From NCBI GenBank assembly GCA_001986395.2, contig MQVO02000009.1, positions 372,001 to 436,000 of the forward strand: a DNA stretch of 64,000 bases. The letters are read 5' to 3'. Below are positions 15,001-26,140 of the stretch, piece by piece. Every line of letters starts with the position of its first letter. Position 1 is the first letter of the stretch. The translations under genes were made by a program, and so were the position numbers. The DNA is from Irpex lacteus (lineage: Eukaryota; Basidiomycota; Agaricomycetes; Polyporales; Irpicaceae). The notes under the pieces were generated by a model. The model was not told where the DNA came from. It worked only from the letters and a program-made list of their open reading frames with translations, and did not search any database.

Positions 15001-16052
15001 GCCGGACGATGGTACGTGGTTCAATGTCTACTATCTCACAATCCTCGCTGATATTTATGGATTACAGTCTTCATACACCCCGTTCATCACCGAAAACTTG
15101 TACCAGTCCCTCCGACCGTTCATCCCTGAAGACCCGAAGGCGGGAGACACCAGGTCCATCCACTTCCTCTTGTTCCCTCAAGTCAAAGAGGAGTACTTCG
15201 ACGTCGTCATCGAACGTCAAGTCAAGCGCATGCAGACCGTCATCGAGCTGACCCGTGTTCTCCGCGAGAGGCACAACATCTCGCTCAAGGTCCGTACCCC
15301 ATCCTATCCATTCACGCTCTTCATATACTAAAACTAAACCTGACCTACCACAGACACCCCTCCGCGAACTCCTCGTCTTCCACCCCGATGCCGAATGGCT
15401 CGAAGACGCCAAATCCCTGCAACGCTATATCCAATCCGAGCTGAACATCCGCGACGTCATCTTCACCTCCGACGAAGCCACCTCCGGCGTGCGCTACAGA
15501 GCCGTCGCCGACTGGGCGGTCCTTGGCAGGAAACTGCGCAAAGACCTCGCACGCGTCAAGAACGCCTTGCCCAAGGTCACCAGCGAGGAGATCAAGGGGT
15601 ACGTGCAGACGGGCAAGCTCACGGTGGACGGGATCGAGCTCGTCGAGGGCGATTTGACGGTTCAGCGGTATATTGAGCTTCCGGAGGCTGCTGGGAAGGA
15701 GGCGCAGTTCGCGACGCACACGGATAACGACGTCGTCGTTCGTCTCGATATACTCGTGCACCCGGAGCTGCAGGGCGAGTGGCTGGCCCGTGAGCTGATC
15801 AACCGCGTCCAGAAATTGCGGAAGGCTGCTGGGTTGCAGGCGACGGATGATATCGATATCTTCTACAAGTTCGAGGAGGGGTCGGGTGCTGAGTTGCTCG
15901 ATGCGCTGAAAGAGCATGGGGAGACTGTGCAGAAGACGGTGAGGGGGTTGCCGAGGGAGATTAGCCATCTTAAGCCGAGCCAGAAGGTGCTCATCGAGCA
16001 GGAGCAGGAGGTGGCGGATGTCAAGTTCGTGCTGACGTTGGCACAGTTGTAA
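12092..16052 (+). CDS. ILS1: Isoleucyl-tRNA synthetase, cytoplasmic
   Basis: It charges tRNA-Ile with isoleucine. The ATG at 12092 begins [19 protein letters not shown] across the first intron. Class I signatures are clear: the HIGH-type motif HYGH within [17 protein letters not shown], the editing (CP1) domain with [17 protein letters not shown] and [15 protein letters not shown], the WFESG and [18 protein letters not shown] segments, and KMSKS within [15 protein letters not shown] near 14450. The anticodon-binding region ([18 protein letters not shown]) and a eukaryotic C-terminal extension follow, stop at 16050-16052. The lack of a targeting peptide and the eukaryote-type sequence favour the cytosolic enzyme. 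The gene has about ten introns, and the frame is intact after splicing. Confidence 0.95.
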
Positions 16053-16164
16053 CCGTCTATGTTGGCGAGAAAGAAATAAAGAAAGAAATGTATTAGAGTC
16101 AGTGTAGCATATCTAGAATACATACAATTCACAACCTTCCAATGCTCTCCATATCCTCTCATCC

Positions 16165-17011
16165 TCACTTCTTCGACGTCCCAAACCCGCTAAAGCCCAT
16201 CATAGCCATCATCCCCTCGTCCTCCTGCACTGTCACGTCTTTCGCAAGTTCAACAAGCACCTTCTCCTTCGCCGCCTTCTTCGCTGCCTTCTTCTCCGCG
16301 CGCACGACCGCCTCCTTCTCCCGTACCTCTGCGAGCCGCTGCTCGAAATCGAACGTCTTGGCTTTGGACGCCTCTTTTGTCTTTTCGCGGAGGTAGGCTA
16401 TGCGTGCGCGGACTTGTTCGAGGGTGGAGCGTTCGATGCGGGTTGTTTGGCCTAGGGCTCTTAAATCTAAAAAATATCATGCTGTACTCAGCAACCGGAT
16501 TCCAGTACTATAATAACAGAATGAGATGAACGTACGCGCTCGCCCGTTAATATGGTCCAAATACCCCGTACTATCCTTATACGTCCTATTACACGTCTCG
16601 CAATAGAACCCCGGCACACCAGGCCCGCGCCCGCTCGTGTTCTGCACGACCATCGTCTTACCGAGGTTCTTGTCTAAATCTAGAGAGCCCTCGCGCCGCT
16701 TCATGAGTTCGGTCGGCTTGGGCAGGTCATCTTTCGTCGTGCGGCCTTTGCGCGGTTTCTTGCCTACAAGGTATCAGAGATGCTGGAGTTGTCAATTCGA
16801 AACTGTCTGTGCGTGCAAGAAGGAGAGGGGGAAGAGGGAGAAGAGAGGGGGGAAACGCACCTTGCTTCAACCGCTCCTCATTCTCCTGCATACGCTCCCG
16901 CTCCTCCTGGTCCTTCTTCTTCGCCTTCTCGGCGTACTCCTCCTTGTCCCATTTCTTCCGGAAGTCGGTGTCGGAGGCTTTGGTGCCGTATGCCCCGCCT
17001 GCTCCGGACAT
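16165..17011 (-). CDS. SNU23: U4/U6.U5 tri-snRNP zinc-finger protein Snu23 (ZMAT2 homolog)
   Basis: It is a component of the spliceosomal tri-snRNP and B complex in the nucleus. The start at 17011 begins MSGAGGAYGTKASDTDFRKK, followed by WDKEEYAEKAKKKDQEERER and a matrin-type C2H2 finger (FYCETCNRTYKDSTGYLDHI). Then come ALGQTTRIERSTLEQVRAR, a Lys/Glu-rich coiled coil, and the family-typical C-terminus MMAMMGFSGFGTSKK, stop at 16165-16167. Of the two zinc-binding histidines, the second is restored only by splicing, as codon C|AT (near 16460-16540). The gene is convergent with ILS1, with only about 112 bp between stops. Confidence 0.92.
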
Positions 17012-17794
17012 CTTGTAGCTGCTGTGGTTGTTGTGGTGCTTGTCGTGCTGTGGCTATGGCTATGGCTATGGTGCGAGGCCAAGTATTAGTGGGTGGCGGT
17101 AGCGGTCAAGGAGTTGGTGCGGTAGACGCCCGGGAGTGTTGCCCTAAACGGCAACTCGAAAGGGCTAAGTACTACCCACTGTGGCAGCAGGTCTTGCTTG
17201 CGTTCCGTGCTGTCACATTATGGTACTATTTATACCGTAAGTTCTGGGAATGATCAAGTCTGAGTAAACGGTGGAAAATGAGGATCATTGCTGCTCTTTC
17301 AACATCACTCTGTACATGTGTATACGTGACTAAATTTTGTAGTGGATCCCGAGAAGAGTAGAAAAGAGGTGCACTCAGGCCACCACCAGATACGACTAGC
17401 TACTTACTATCTCACTTTGCTCAGTCGATAGTTGCCTACTGCATCTCACTTTGCTCAGTCGATATTTGCCTACTGCATCTCACTTTGCCCGTCGAGCATT
17501 TGTCACTTCAGGTTGCCTGCCTCCAAATACGGAAACGTCGTAGTAACGCAACACTGTTACACGTAGAAAAGTTTAGAGTAGCCCAGGAGTCCTGCTGTAC
17601 GTGCGTCCTGGTTCGAACTTGGAACCATGCAGATATAAGATTGAGTCCGATATACATTACTCCTAAGGATACTTTTGTCTGCATTATAATTAGAGAAGAT
17701 AGTGTCACCAAGTAGAATGCGGCGTACCATTAAGTAGTATACGTGAGTTTCGTGTCCCGGCATGAGTTGACAGCATAACACAAATGGTGTTCTC
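17012..17794. other. Intergenic with a short tandem repeat
   Basis: No gene is recognised between SNU23 and the FIT gene. A three-copy 34-bp repeat lies near 17402-17510. Small open frames here lack support. Confidence 0.4.
17402..17510. repeat. 34-bp tandem repeat, about three copies
   Basis: The core CTCACTTTGCTCAGTCGATA recurs at exact 34-bp spacing, beginning at 17411, 17445 and 17479. Each copy is followed by a TTTGCC/GTTGCC-type tail and CTACTGCAT. The third copy is diverged (CCCGTCGAGCA). Confidence 0.8.
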
Positions 17795-18669
17795 CTATAT
17801 TCTCCTATTGAGGAACGGCACCCTCGTAAGCGAGTACCCCGCAATCCCCAGCACTACACCATATCATTTGAGTCTTCGAGTCACAGATAGAGATGCAAGG
17901 ACGACTCACAGAACCCAGAAAGCTTCTCCGCCGGAGTATGGAAATACACACACGTCGTCCACGCCGCAAAATACGCCAGCGCAAGCACGCTCACCGCCCC
18001 GCCCATCGCCATCCAATGATACCACGGCACACTCCTCGTCCTCTCCGCATGCATCCTGAAATGCTCAAACGTCAAGTTCGCCTGCTCCGAGAGGAAGAGT
18101 ATGGACATGGTGAGGAGGAACAGGTGACCAGAGATGTCGTGTCCTCTGCGTATGCGCGGGACTTGGGACCAGGTGTCGGCGGGCAGGACGAGGGACGCTG
18201 CGAAGAGGTGCGGGTGCGTTTGCGGGTTCACCATCGCTCTCTTATAGCACAGCTGTTCCGGAACAGACACCAGCGCGCCACTGGGCAAATGCAGTATACA
18301 TTCCCCGCCCAACGACACCGTCAGCCGGTCAAAAATCGACGGCCCCCAAAACCACCCGGTAAACGCCACCCACACAGCCGTCTCAACGAGCCATTTGTAG
18401 AGGCGTTCGCGCCGCTGGATGAGAGGGGGAGAAGTAATGTAGAGGAGGAAGAAGGAGAGTGTGGACCAGCCCCAGAGTTTTTTTGTGAAGAGGAGGTTGA
18501 GGATGTTGGATTTGGAGGCGAAGTAGTGGGTTGTGTGGAGCGGGTGGGGGAGGTGGGTTAGGAGGGGGTTGGAGGTGTCGAGGTAGGTGGAGGCCCAGGT
18601 GGAGTAGAGGGTGCCGACGAAAATTAGGGCTGTGAGGGCGAGGAGCGGGCGGGTTGGGTAGGGTGGCAT
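17795..18669 (-). CDS. FIT-family (FIT2/Scs3-like) ER lipid-droplet protein
   Basis: FIT proteins are ER multispanning proteins with acyl-CoA diphosphatase activity that support lipid droplet budding. The start at 18669 begins MPPYPTRPLLALTALIFVG, the first of about six hydrophobic segments. The signature RRGHDISGHLFLLTMSILFL, holding the catalytic-type histidines, is present, followed by PWYHWMAMGGAVSVLALAYF and YFHTPAEKLSG. Reading through gives an early stop at 17881. A 56-bp intron (17854-17909, GTGAGT to TAG) instead restores the family C-terminus FLLGIAGYSLTRVPFLNRRI, stop at 17795-17797, and I prefer that model. The gene is divergent from the nucleoplasmin-like gene. Confidence 0.88.
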
Positions 18670-18877
18670 CGTGGGTGGTGAGTGAGGAGAGAGGGATGAG
18701 AGGGATGAGGAAGAAGAGACACGAATGCAATCCGCTGTAAGGGCACGTGGAGTGACGTAGGTGACGCGTCCACGTGCACGAACGCGCTCTGTGACCGTGA
18801 CGCCCTCAACTTGCCCACGCCAAAAGTGCCTCTATCGAACGCGGCCACCACCACCAAACTCTGCCACAAAAGCCACC
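18670..18877. promoter_or_regulatory. Bidirectional promoter, FIT and nucleoplasmin-like genes
   Basis: Only 208 bp separate the two head-to-head start codons, so the promoters must share this space. It contains repeated ACGTG cores (CACGTGGAGTGACG, CCACGTGCACG). These E-box-like sites could be bound by bHLH factors, which is an inference from the core sequence only. Confidence 0.5.
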
Positions 18878-19929
18878 ATGCCAGTCTCACTCGCCGTATG
18901 GTACGTTCGTCTCCAAACACTTTCATACGCACCTACCTCACATGAGAATATTCACGCAGGAGTCAAATACTCAAACCCGGGGACGGCGTAGAGTTCGTCC
19001 CACCCGCAGACCTCAAACTCGCCAACGCAGCACTGGGCGCGGAGATCGCAGACGAGAAGAGCCGGTCGAGTCTTAGGCTTATATATAGTGGTCCTAGTGC
19101 TGGTGATAGCGATGACGAGGACGAAGAGGAGGAGGAGGAAGACAGTGATGATGAGAGGTTGGCTCCTGTGGCTACTGTTTTGTGTTCGTTGACTCCGGGG
19201 AAGGTGAGTGGGTTATTTGTTGAGGGGTATGTGTGGGGGATGTTGAGGTTGAATTGGTGTAGGTTGAGCAGGCTATGTTGGACCTTGTGCTTGAAGGTGG
19301 ACAGGCTGTTGCTTTTGAGAACACGGGTAAAAAGTGAGACACATGCATCCCGCTCTTACCTCGAGCTCACGTACGTTGTATTTCAGCACGATCTACATCA
19401 CGGGCAACTTCATCGGTACGCACTACACCCTCTCTACCCCTCCATCAGACACAATAGCCAACTAACAACGGCTATGCATGAAACAGACCAAGTACCCCAT
19501 GACGACCCACCCTCCGACTCCGAGCTCGGCCTCCCAGGCGACGAAGACGATGAAGAGGCGTTACGCCTGGAGGACGTAAGCTCGGACGTAGAGGTCGATG
19601 CGGACGAGTTAGTAGACGATGAGGATGTTTCGTAGGTGTACCCCTCATGTAATACTCTACTACCGTCTCACTGTGTATATTGTAGAATGCAAGAACCCGA
19701 GGTGAAGGCACCTCCAAAAGCTAAGTCGAAGAAACAGAAGAAGCAGAAGGGCAATGCCGTCCCCGTCTCCGAGGGTGCTCCTCAAACTCAATCCCAGCCC
19801 CAGACATCCGACTCTCCATCGACGAAAAAGGAGAAGAAACAAAAAGCAAAGAAGGACAAGAAACCGCAAACCGAGCAAGCTCAGGAAAAGGAAAAGAAGG
19901 GGAAGAAGGGGAAGAAAAACTCCGCCTGA
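18878..19929 (+). CDS. Nucleoplasmin-like domain protein (FPR3/FPR4-type) without FKBP domain
   Basis: The ATG at 18878 has a strong context (GCCACCATG). The spliced N-terminus MPVSLAVWSQILKPGDGVEF, then ADLKLANAALGAEIADEKSR, an acidic run (DDEDEEEEEED), VATVLCSLTPGK and NTIYITGNFI form the nucleoplasmin-like domain found in fungal nucleolar FKBP-type prolyl isomerases (Fpr3/Fpr4), which act as histone chaperones. A second acidic patch and a Lys-rich tail (KKEKKQKAKKDKK) follow. The frame then stops at 19927-19929, where an FKBP domain would normally begin. No clear FKBP sequence was found downstream. It could act as a stand-alone histone chaperone, or be a truncated gene, since a one-base shift in the final A-run would open another frame (KTPPEEILE then a GT donor). 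Confidence 0.8.
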
Positions 19930-22900
19930 GGAGATACTAGAGGTGCGTTTTCTGAATTTTTGTTGCATTGTGGTTGGCGGTTTGCTCACTTTTGTGTTGT
20001 AGAGTCAAGGTGGTCTCTTAGTCTACGGGGTGCTGAAGGGCGCACTTATGCTTGTTGTGCGGATCCTCGACACGATATCGGTTTTTGCTTTCGAGTTTGC
20101 TTTGTTGTCGATAATGCTCGTACATGCTGATCATCCGTCTGACGATCGACCAGAGTGCTCATGCTTTAGTTGGGGAGTCAAGGAAGGTAGAAAGTATCGT
20201 TTGCTTGGTGTTGGCTAGTTCTCGCCTACTCAGCGATCGCGACGAGGGTACTTGGTCGTATAATAACAAGTCAGGTCGTGTGACTGATGATTGCGAGATG
20301 TAAGTTCCAACTGAGGCCGATCCAAGCATATGTCTATAATGTTCAATTCACCGCCATCATTCTATCCTATCCTTCCACTCGTCTAAGGCTGCTTCGAATT
20401 TTCGTCCTTTCTGCTGCGCAGTTTGGATTCTCGCCTGGCCATGGTCTGGTCTGGCTTCAACTTCGACTACTGAACTTCGGTGCGTTCGACGTCTGCCATA
20501 TCTGATAGTTTACTGATAAATTGGCCTCCCTCTGGTGTAGGGCCCGGGTTAAGCTGGTGGGACTCTTTGAGGACATTTGTGATCTTTTCGACGCGTATCT
20601 TCCTTTCGTACACCGTTCTCTTCTCGTCATTCCTTCTATGGGCTGCGGCAACTGACGCAAGTCCGTCCAGCTCGACGTTCACTTTCGGTGCGTCCCACAT
20701 TCGCTACAGCTGACGATCCGCTTATGATTTGGACACAGGTTACGCTCGTCAGAGTGGTATCCTGAGACATCCCAGGATATTCTTATGTTCGAGTTCTCAC
20801 ATGAGCTCTCTCGCTCTGCCGAGTGTTTTCTTGGATGCTGATTTGGGGTGGTCCGTCACGTCGGAAAACTTCCTGATTGACATAGTAATCAATCCGCGGT
20901 GAACATTGATATTACTACAACGCATGGGAAGTTACAGGAAGGAAAGTATGGCTGTCTCGTTCGTTCAGTTTTTGGCTACTTACAGACGAGTGCATCCAGT
21001 AGTATTCACGCAGGTTCCGGATCCGGTTGTGCGGCGTGTCACGGTGGCGTGTGGCATATACCAAGTTCTGCGCCCGCCATATCCATGGGATATGCAAGTA
21101 CCCACCTCAGCTGCCCAAGTGTTCAGCCCATCTAGCATTCTACGTGTGAAGGTTGGAACGTTGGCATCGTTGGATTGGGATGCGGATGGACGGCGAATTC
21201 GAAGTGCTTCTTGTACTTCCTCCACGGCTCTCTGGGCTGCGCACTCTAGAGTCCCGCATACACGGTTCGATTTCGATCTGTGGTACGTTCGACGACGGGT
21301 CTGCTGTGTCTGATAGTTTACTTATGAATCGTCTCTAGTTATCCGTGATCTGTTCATCACTTTGGAAGAGCTCCGACGCTTCTGTCGCGTGCGAAACGAG
21401 AAAAACTCTCAGTTCATAGTATGGCGATTGCCTACGCAGCAGTGAATCTTGAGTCAATAGGCCTAGGCCTATGAGAACTAACGTGTGTACGGTAAGCTCT
21501 ATGTTCTTGTTAATCTACTTACTACGGGGGCGTTCAGTGACTGTGACCCACGCGATGCGGATCGGAAGATAGGAACTGTTGGATTTGAACGCGGCATGGA
21601 CGGCGAGCTGCTTCTAATTTCGTCCTTCCTCCGCGAATCTATGGACAGCAGTTTGCAATCCCACTTACGTAGTTCAACTCGGACATGGGCTTCTGACTTT
21701 GGTGCGTTCGACGTCTGCCGTGTCTAATACTTAGTCAACTGAAAGGTCAGCACCTTTCCTAATCAAGGTGAAGCTTGCTCTAACGTCTATCTTTCACACA
21801 GGAAGAACTTCGACGGTACACCGCGTGAACCGAGAACTTTTAGGCTTTTTCAGTTCATTACTCGGATGATTGGCTACTCAGCAGATTGGGTCAATAGGCC
21901 TAGGCGTATGAAAAGTGTATACGGTAAGCTTAAGGGAAGTAGCTTTTAGCTTCATGTTCTTCGTTTGTTAAGCTACCTACTGATGGGGGCATCCAAAGAC
22001 TGTCCAACCCACCGCCATGCGGTGACAGATGAGAGTTGGAAGGTAGAAATTGTTGAACTGTTAAATTAGGCTGATGCAGGGCACAGGCGAACTGCTTCTC
22101 GTCCTTCCTCCGCGATTCTATGGTTTGCGCAGTCCGGAATCCCACCTGGACTGGTTTGACTTTGCTTTTGTTGGTGCGTTCGACGTCTGCTGTCTCTAAT
22201 AGTTTACTTATACATTGTCCCCTTTCCTGATGTAGGTCAAGCTTGCGCAACCGCGGGAGTTGAATGTTGAACGCTGAGAGTTCGGACGCGTATCTTCCGA
22301 CATCATTCGAGAACTCCTTTTAATTGGCAGGTGAATGGCTTCTCTTCTCATTGTTCCTTCTGCTATGGAACGCGAGCACCCGGCTAGTTCGACGTTCAAG
22401 ACTTTCGGCGCGTACAAGATCTGCCCTGACTAGAAGTACTCAGTATAATCTGACGATCTGCTTACTCTGCTCGTGGTATATTAGTTCCAGTGACATATGT
22501 GACACTGCAGAGGTCAAGCTCATGATCACTAAAATTGCCTCTCGACATAGTCACACAGGAAGGGCTTCGACGCTTCTATTCATATTTACACCGTGCGAAC
22601 TGGAAGCTCTCTCAGTTTGCTCATATTGTGATGATTGAATACGCAGTAGTTAGTTTGTCGCGGAAGTGAATACCAAATAGGCGTATGAAAAGTTACGTGT
22701 ATACGACAAGCGAAGGGAAGTAACCCTATATTCTTCGCTTGTTGAGCTACTTACTCACAGGGGCCGAGCATTGATGTTCACTGATATTCAGTACTCAGTA
22801 GTACAGGCCTAGCTGAGTCGCGCGTGGTCGTGCAACCCCGTTGTATCGCGTATACCGAAGGCTACGCAGTCTAGAGTCCTGCTCAGTTCGATGTTGAGTT

Positions 22901-23874
22901 TGGGTCGCCTGCTATGTCTGCGACTCACTAAAGTCGTCTGTTAGGTAAAACTTGAACGTTCGCGAACTCCTAATTTAAACGTCACATTGGAAAGCTTCGA
23001 CGCATCTCTTCCATAAGTACGTTTGTCTTCTCATGGCCTGATGGTGATTGGATACACAGCAGTCGTGCCACTGGATACTGTTAACTTAGGCTTCAATCGA
23101 GTTAGGGAAAGTGTCATCATCTTGTCTGTTCAGTTCGATTTATAACTCCTACTGACCAGGCCTATTAGTAGGGCGTTCAGGGATAACGTTGTCCAACTTG
23201 CGTCTGATTTGTGTGCCCCCGTTGTAGCATGGCGTGTACCGAGTGTCTGCACCCGCGATAGGTTTACAGATTCTGACTAAGGCTGATGCAAGCTCCCCTG
23301 CTCATACGTACCGTGGCCTGACTGTTCAACCCACCAACATTCGACATTCGTGCGATGATGCTGCCTCAAATAGACAAGGCCTCGTTAATCCACTCCGGAT
23401 CCGCAAGGTCAGATTATCATTTTCTCCGTTTCGTCGAGCAAGTTTTCGACAAGTTCCAGGCGGGCAAGGCGCATAATCGGTTTATCGCCCGCCTGAGTTG
23501 AACTTTTCCACGCCCCGGCCTGTGACAAAGTGGCTGAAAAAGGAAAGCGACGTCAGTCGAGCCGGTTCGGTTGCCTCGGTTCGTCCCGCTGCATGCTATA
23601 GCTGGACCTTGTCTCACGCAAAGGCCGATGGAAGCCGTCCCCCGCCACCATGACCACTAACTTCCTTGCTGTTCTTACTGGGCATGCGTGGTAAACACAT
23701 TAATCTGTCACGAGAAGGTAAAAGAAGTTTAGTCAGTTTCGTTCGACCGTCCATGCATGCCACAAGTTTCCCCCTGTCAGATAGGGTACTTAAGGGCGCG
23801 GTGCACCTCCCGAGATGCTTGAATCCGCCACCCTCTATTTATCCTAACCCCCCTCTCACCTATTCCGTTGCGAC
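19930..23874. other. 3.9 kb without a recognisable gene
   Basis: No conserved domain appears on either strand. Most of the interval is occupied by the degenerate repeat array described separately. The last 400 bp are pyrimidine-rich near 23820-23870 and probably form the promoter and leader of the MFS gene. Confidence 0.5.
20290..23360 (+). repeat. Degenerate array of diverged repeat units
   Basis: Several landmark strings recur in the same order with substitutions and indels. GGTGCGTTCGACGTCTGC followed by TCTGATAGTTTACT occurs near 20480, 21282, 21700 and 22172, with weaker copies near 20690, 22400 and 22900. GGAAGARCTTCGACGC followed by a TCAATAGGCCTAGGC-like block occurs near 21365, 21802, 22559 and 22990. 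GTATACGGTAAGCT followed by CTACTTACT...GGGGGC occurs near 21488, 21918 and 22700. CTGCTTCTCGTCCTTCCTCCGCG occurs near 21200, 21610 and 22090. Spacing is roughly 420-600 bp. Boundaries are approximate and copies are strongly diverged. Confidence 0.7.
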
Positions 23875-26035
23875 ATGACGTCTAGGTCGCAAGATCATAC
23901 GGACGCGCTTGAAAAGGGCTCTACGACGACTCTCGCTGCACAGACTCCTCGGGGCGAGACGCCTGCAGAGAAGCATCTCACAACTCACAAAGATGCTCAT
24001 GAGGTTACGCTTGAACCTCACGAAGACCCGAAAGCATTGCCTCTATGGCGGAGATGGACAGCTGCAATGATCGTTATTCTCGGCGCAGTTTGCGTGACTG
24101 GGTCGTCCTCCATAGTGAGTACAGTAGCGAAGTGTTCTTGGGAAGCACTAACACCACCTCCTTTCTGATTATTAGGCATCCACGGCCGAGGTCGGCGTCG
24201 CTAAGTATTTCCACGTGTCGACTGAGGTATCAACGCTATCTGTGACGTTGTTCGTCCTTGGTATGGGCGTCGGACCTATGGTCATCGGGCCACTCGCGGG
24301 GATCCTGGGACAGAGGATCATTTACATCTTCTCCTTCATATTCATGTTCGCCTTCAACTTTGCCGTCGAATTCTCGGATAGTCTTGGTGAGCTATCTGTC
24401 ACCTCGACCCTTGCTCGAACTACGTGACTTACGGGCGGTGTTCAGCCGTTCACCTCGTCTTCCGATTTTTGGGCGGTCTGGCAGGGTCGGCGTTTTTGGC
24501 CCTTGGAGGCGCCACCATTAGTGACCTATTCAATGATGAAGAAGTTGGAACGTAAGTGGCTACCTTCGTCCCAATCAGGTGATATTGATTTAACGCAATT
24601 CTAGACCAATGGCGGCCTACACGATAGGAACCTTCGTAGGCCCCGTTATCACACCGGTCTGGGGCGGGTAAGTCGCGCGTTGATAAGTTTATTTATAGGA
24701 AAGCTGATTTTATCTTTTGTAGTTTTGTATACCAAGTGAGCTCAGCTCCCTGACTTGCTCAAACGTTACCTATTTACTCACATCCACGACTACAGCGTGT
24801 AGGCTGGAGGTGGCTCTTCCACGTGTTGGCAATCTGGGAGTTTGTGCAGACTATTCTCCTCATTGTCGGAGTTCCAGAGACGAACAGCGGTGTTCTTGTA
24901 CGAAGAAAGGCCGAAAGGTATGTTCACTCGTCACCTCCGTACAAGAGGCCTCTAAAAGGCTAACGTCTCGTATCAGGCTCCGTAAAACAAGCGGAGACAG
25001 TGGCTACTACGCAGCAGTAGAAAGGGAGGATAATGGCAGTATACCACACGAGATCGGACATCGTGCCTTGAAGATCGTTCGTACGTACCACATCCGCAAA
25101 CCATTGGTGTGCCCCTCCGCTGACACAATGTATCAGAATTGGTTGTCTACGACCGCATGACGCTGCTTTTGGACATGTGGTGAGTCGAACCGGCCTCCTT
25201 GCGGCTGATGACATTTCTGACGTCAAGCCAGGTGCTCGCTCGTTCTTGGTATCCTTTACCTGACTTTCCAAGTGTTCCCGATCATATTCGCTGGAAAGCA
25301 TCACTTCGATGACGAGCAAGTAGGCCTCTCGTTTATTGGGGTACTTATTGGTCTCGGGATTGCTCTCGTTAGCCAATACTGGTGGAACAAGTACGTATCC
25401 GGCGGTATTTTCAGTTGCGATGACGAAATTTATTCATTCATATTGTGCAGGTTCCGGAGACATATCGCTGAGAAATATACCTGCGATGCACCACCCGAAG
25501 TCTGGCTGACCATGGGTAAGCTCGGAGGTGTTCTTGTCCCTATTAGTACGTTAAACATTTCCTTATACTGCGGCGGGGAACGTGACTAAAGTCAACTAGG
25601 TTTATATTGTCTGGCATTCACCACCTACGCAAACGTGCATTGGATAGCACCGATCGTCTCCTCGATACCATTTGGAACCGGAATGTGCTACATTTTCACT
25701 TCGACATTCACATACCTGACCGTCGCGTACCGTCACCTGGCTGCTGAAGCTCTGACCGGCAATGCCGTCATGCGCACGTGCTTCGCAGGTGCCTTCCCGC
25801 TTTTCTCGACCGCCATGTACAACAGGCTTGGCACGGTGGGGGCTACGGCGTTGCTTGCTGGGATCATGACCGTCATGGCACCTCTTCCGTCAGCGTACTT
25901 CCTGTATCTTTCTAATTTCTTGCGCTTACTTTTCTTACAACCGACAGATTTATCTTCGCGCTCATCGGAGAGCGGATGAGAGCCAAGTCACCGTACGCGT
26001 ACAAGGGCACATCGATTGCCGCCACCAGCTCATGA
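23875..26035 (+). CDS. MFS transporter, DHA1 (multidrug/polyamine-type)
   Basis: The ATG at 23875 opens a charged cytoplasmic N-terminus of about 60 residues, followed by the first membrane segment (AAMIVILGAVCVTGSSSI). The spliced protein continues with VSTLSVTLFVLGMGVGPMVI, GPLAGILGQR (the motif A position, usually GPLSE.YGRR), LGGLAGSAFLALGGATISDL, YTIGTFVGPVITPVWGGFV and GWRWLFHVLAIWEF. The second half has LVYDRMTLL, YLTFQVFPIIF and TYLTVAYRHLAAEALTGNAV. About 12 helices and the order match DHA1 drug:H+ antiporters of the plasma membrane. The stop is TGA 26033-26035. About nine introns are required. The substrate is unknown. It is convergent with the FAD oxidoreductase, 105 bp apart. Confidence 0.85.
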
Positions 26036-26140
26036 TACCATCCAACTATATCATCCTCCACATACGACTATCATACTATCATACTATCACGCCTGTAACG
26101 CATACATACAAATATAATAATATCATCATCTGGGTAATAG

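Noticed and set aside
15345..15968. Long minus-strand open frame of 207 codons
   Set aside because: It is the shadow of the ILS1 C-terminal coding exon and has no family motif.
17600..17630. Possible tRNA B-box (GGTTCGAAC)
   Set aside because: No A-box at the right distance and no acceptor stem pairing. The similar GGTTCGAAT near 33463 fails for the same reasons.
17893..18561. Plus-strand 222-codon open frame
   Set aside because: It is antisense to the FIT coding exon and is rich in Arg and Pro, as expected for a shadow frame.
20030..20110. Possible FKBP remnant after the nucleoplasmin-like gene
   Set aside because: A few residues (GGLLV) could be forced onto an FKBP start, but no further FKBP motif follows, so I do not claim it.
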